48,626 nucleotides of DNA, from the IMG/VR virus record IMGVR_UViG_3300020192_000016, positions 1 through 48,626 of that record; one strand, written 5' to 3'. Shown in pieces: positions 48,157 through 48,626 of this stretch. A model generated the notes under the pieces. It searched no databases. It saw only the letters and a program-made list of their open reading frames with translations, and had not been told where the DNA came from. The position numbers were made by a program, and so were the translations under genes. How positions within the stretch are numbered: position 1 is the first letter of the stretch; each line of letters starts with the position of its first letter. Origin of the DNA: a virus.

Positions 48157-48492
48157 ATGATTTTAGAAACCCTTACTTATGGACAAATTAAAGAAATTCA
48201 AAAGCTATTCAAGCAAGAATCTTCGGTGAAAGAAACACCTTTTGAAATTGGGAAAAACTATTTGATTCGTACTGTGACAATGACACATTCGGGGAAAGTA
48301 AAAGCTATCATCGGAGACTTCCTAGTCCTCACAAGTGCCGCTTGGATTGCGGATACTGGTAGGTTTTCAGAAGCACTTGTTGACCAAAATAAATTCAATG
48401 AGGTTGAACCTTTTCTAAACGAAGTATTTGTAAATATCACTACGATTATCGACGCCACACAAATTGAGAAGCTTATCACATCGATGAAGTAG
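48157..48492 (+). CDS. Hypothetical protein, last rightward early gene
   Basis: 111-residue beta-rich protein. The central part (GKNYLIRTVTM, then DFLVLTSAAWIADTGRFSEAL and FNEVEPF) resembles a family of small uncharacterised proteins seen in phages and bacterial genomes; no function is known to me. It has the same hairpin leader and strong AGGAGAG site as the Acb2/Tad1-like gene, so the two are probably expressed together. It is the last gene before the non-coding junction region. Confidence 0.75.
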   Translation: MILETLTYGQIKEIQKLFKQESSVKETPFEIGKNYLIRTVTMTHSGKVKAIIGDFLVLTSAAWIADTGRFSEALVDQNKFNEVEPFLNEVFVNITTIIDATQIEKLITSMK

Positions 48493-48499
48493 TAATTTA

Positions 48500-48626
48500 T
48501 GATTGCAATAATTAAAGCTGGGTTTGCTAATTCACGGTCACGGTCATGTTCAGGGTCATGTTCACATTCATGGTCACGTTCACGTTCACGTTCACGAAGC
48601 AGATATTTATGATTGCAATAATTAAA
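48500..48626. repeat. Terminal direct repeat, right copy (circular junction)
   Basis: Exact copy of bases 1-127. Position 48493 to the end, continued at 1-595, forms one uninterrupted non-coding region after circularisation. No gene is seen between the stop of the gene ending at 48492 and the start at 596. Confidence 0.9.

Overview
The window is the essentially complete genome of a tailed double-stranded DNA phage with a podovirus-type virion. Its first 127 bases are repeated exactly as its last 127 bases (1-127 = 48500-48626), so it is best read as a circular contig of 48,499 bp. No integrase, partition gene, rRNA, tRNA, CRISPR array or phage RNA polymerase was seen. The phage is probably lytic and transcribed by host sigma-70-type promoters. 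The host is not identified. Spanin-like lipoproteins and an exported fibre point to a Gram-negative bacterium; an aquatic predatory bacterium (Bdellovibrionota) is a speculation based only on the secreted chimeric fibre.

Layout. (i) 44.4-48.5 kb, rightward: an orphan gene, then a strong promoter driving three pentapeptide-repeat genes and a coiled-coil gene, an Acb2/Tad1-like anti-defence gene and one more small gene. (ii) 48.5 kb through the junction to 0.6 kb: a roughly 0.6-kb non-coding region of repeated boxes. (iii) 0.6-11.6 kb, rightward: small early genes (one lipoprotein, two very short membrane peptides), then a replication block with SNF2-type helicase, DUF2800 nuclease-like protein, DUF2815 ssDNA-binding-like protein, family A DNA polymerase, HTH protein, PD-(D/E)XK nuclease and a PrimPol-VapE-like primase/helicase. 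(iv) 11.87-42.2 kb, leftward: one long late block. In transcription order it is csrA, terS, terL, two virion-associated genes, portal, Bbp19-like, scaffold, major capsid, Bbp16-like cement, T7 gp11- and gp12-like tail tube genes, gp14- and gp15-like internal proteins, a 2,529-residue ejected polyvalent protein, fibres, and a lysis cassette ending with an M15 endolysin. (v) 42.2-44.4 kb: a repeat-rich control region between the divergent arms, with opposite-skew low-complexity arrays, a two-gene leftward operon, an AT-rich block and palindromic sites. It is the best candidate for the replication origin and main regulatory hub.

How it works together. Early rightward genes would blunt host defence (cyclic-nucleotide sponge, possibly DNA-mimicking pentapeptide proteins) and build a nearly self-sufficient replisome. 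Late leftward genes begin with a phage CsrA homologue, which could remodel host or phage mRNA translation while packaging and capsid genes are expressed. The capsid module resembles that of Bordetella phage BPP-1, and the tail and ejection module resembles T7. The giant ejected protein carries a lysozyme, an ADP-ribosyltransferase-like segment and a zinc-peptidase-like motif, so it probably breaches the wall and acts on the host at entry.

Most notable: the Acb2/Tad1-like protein with its duplicated hairpin leader, the phage csrA, the polyvalent ejection protein, the signal-peptide-bearing cysteine-rich fibre, and the unusual repeat landscape (at least eight separate tandem or inverted repeat tracts, coding and non-coding). 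All family calls are by eye from motifs; no database search was run.
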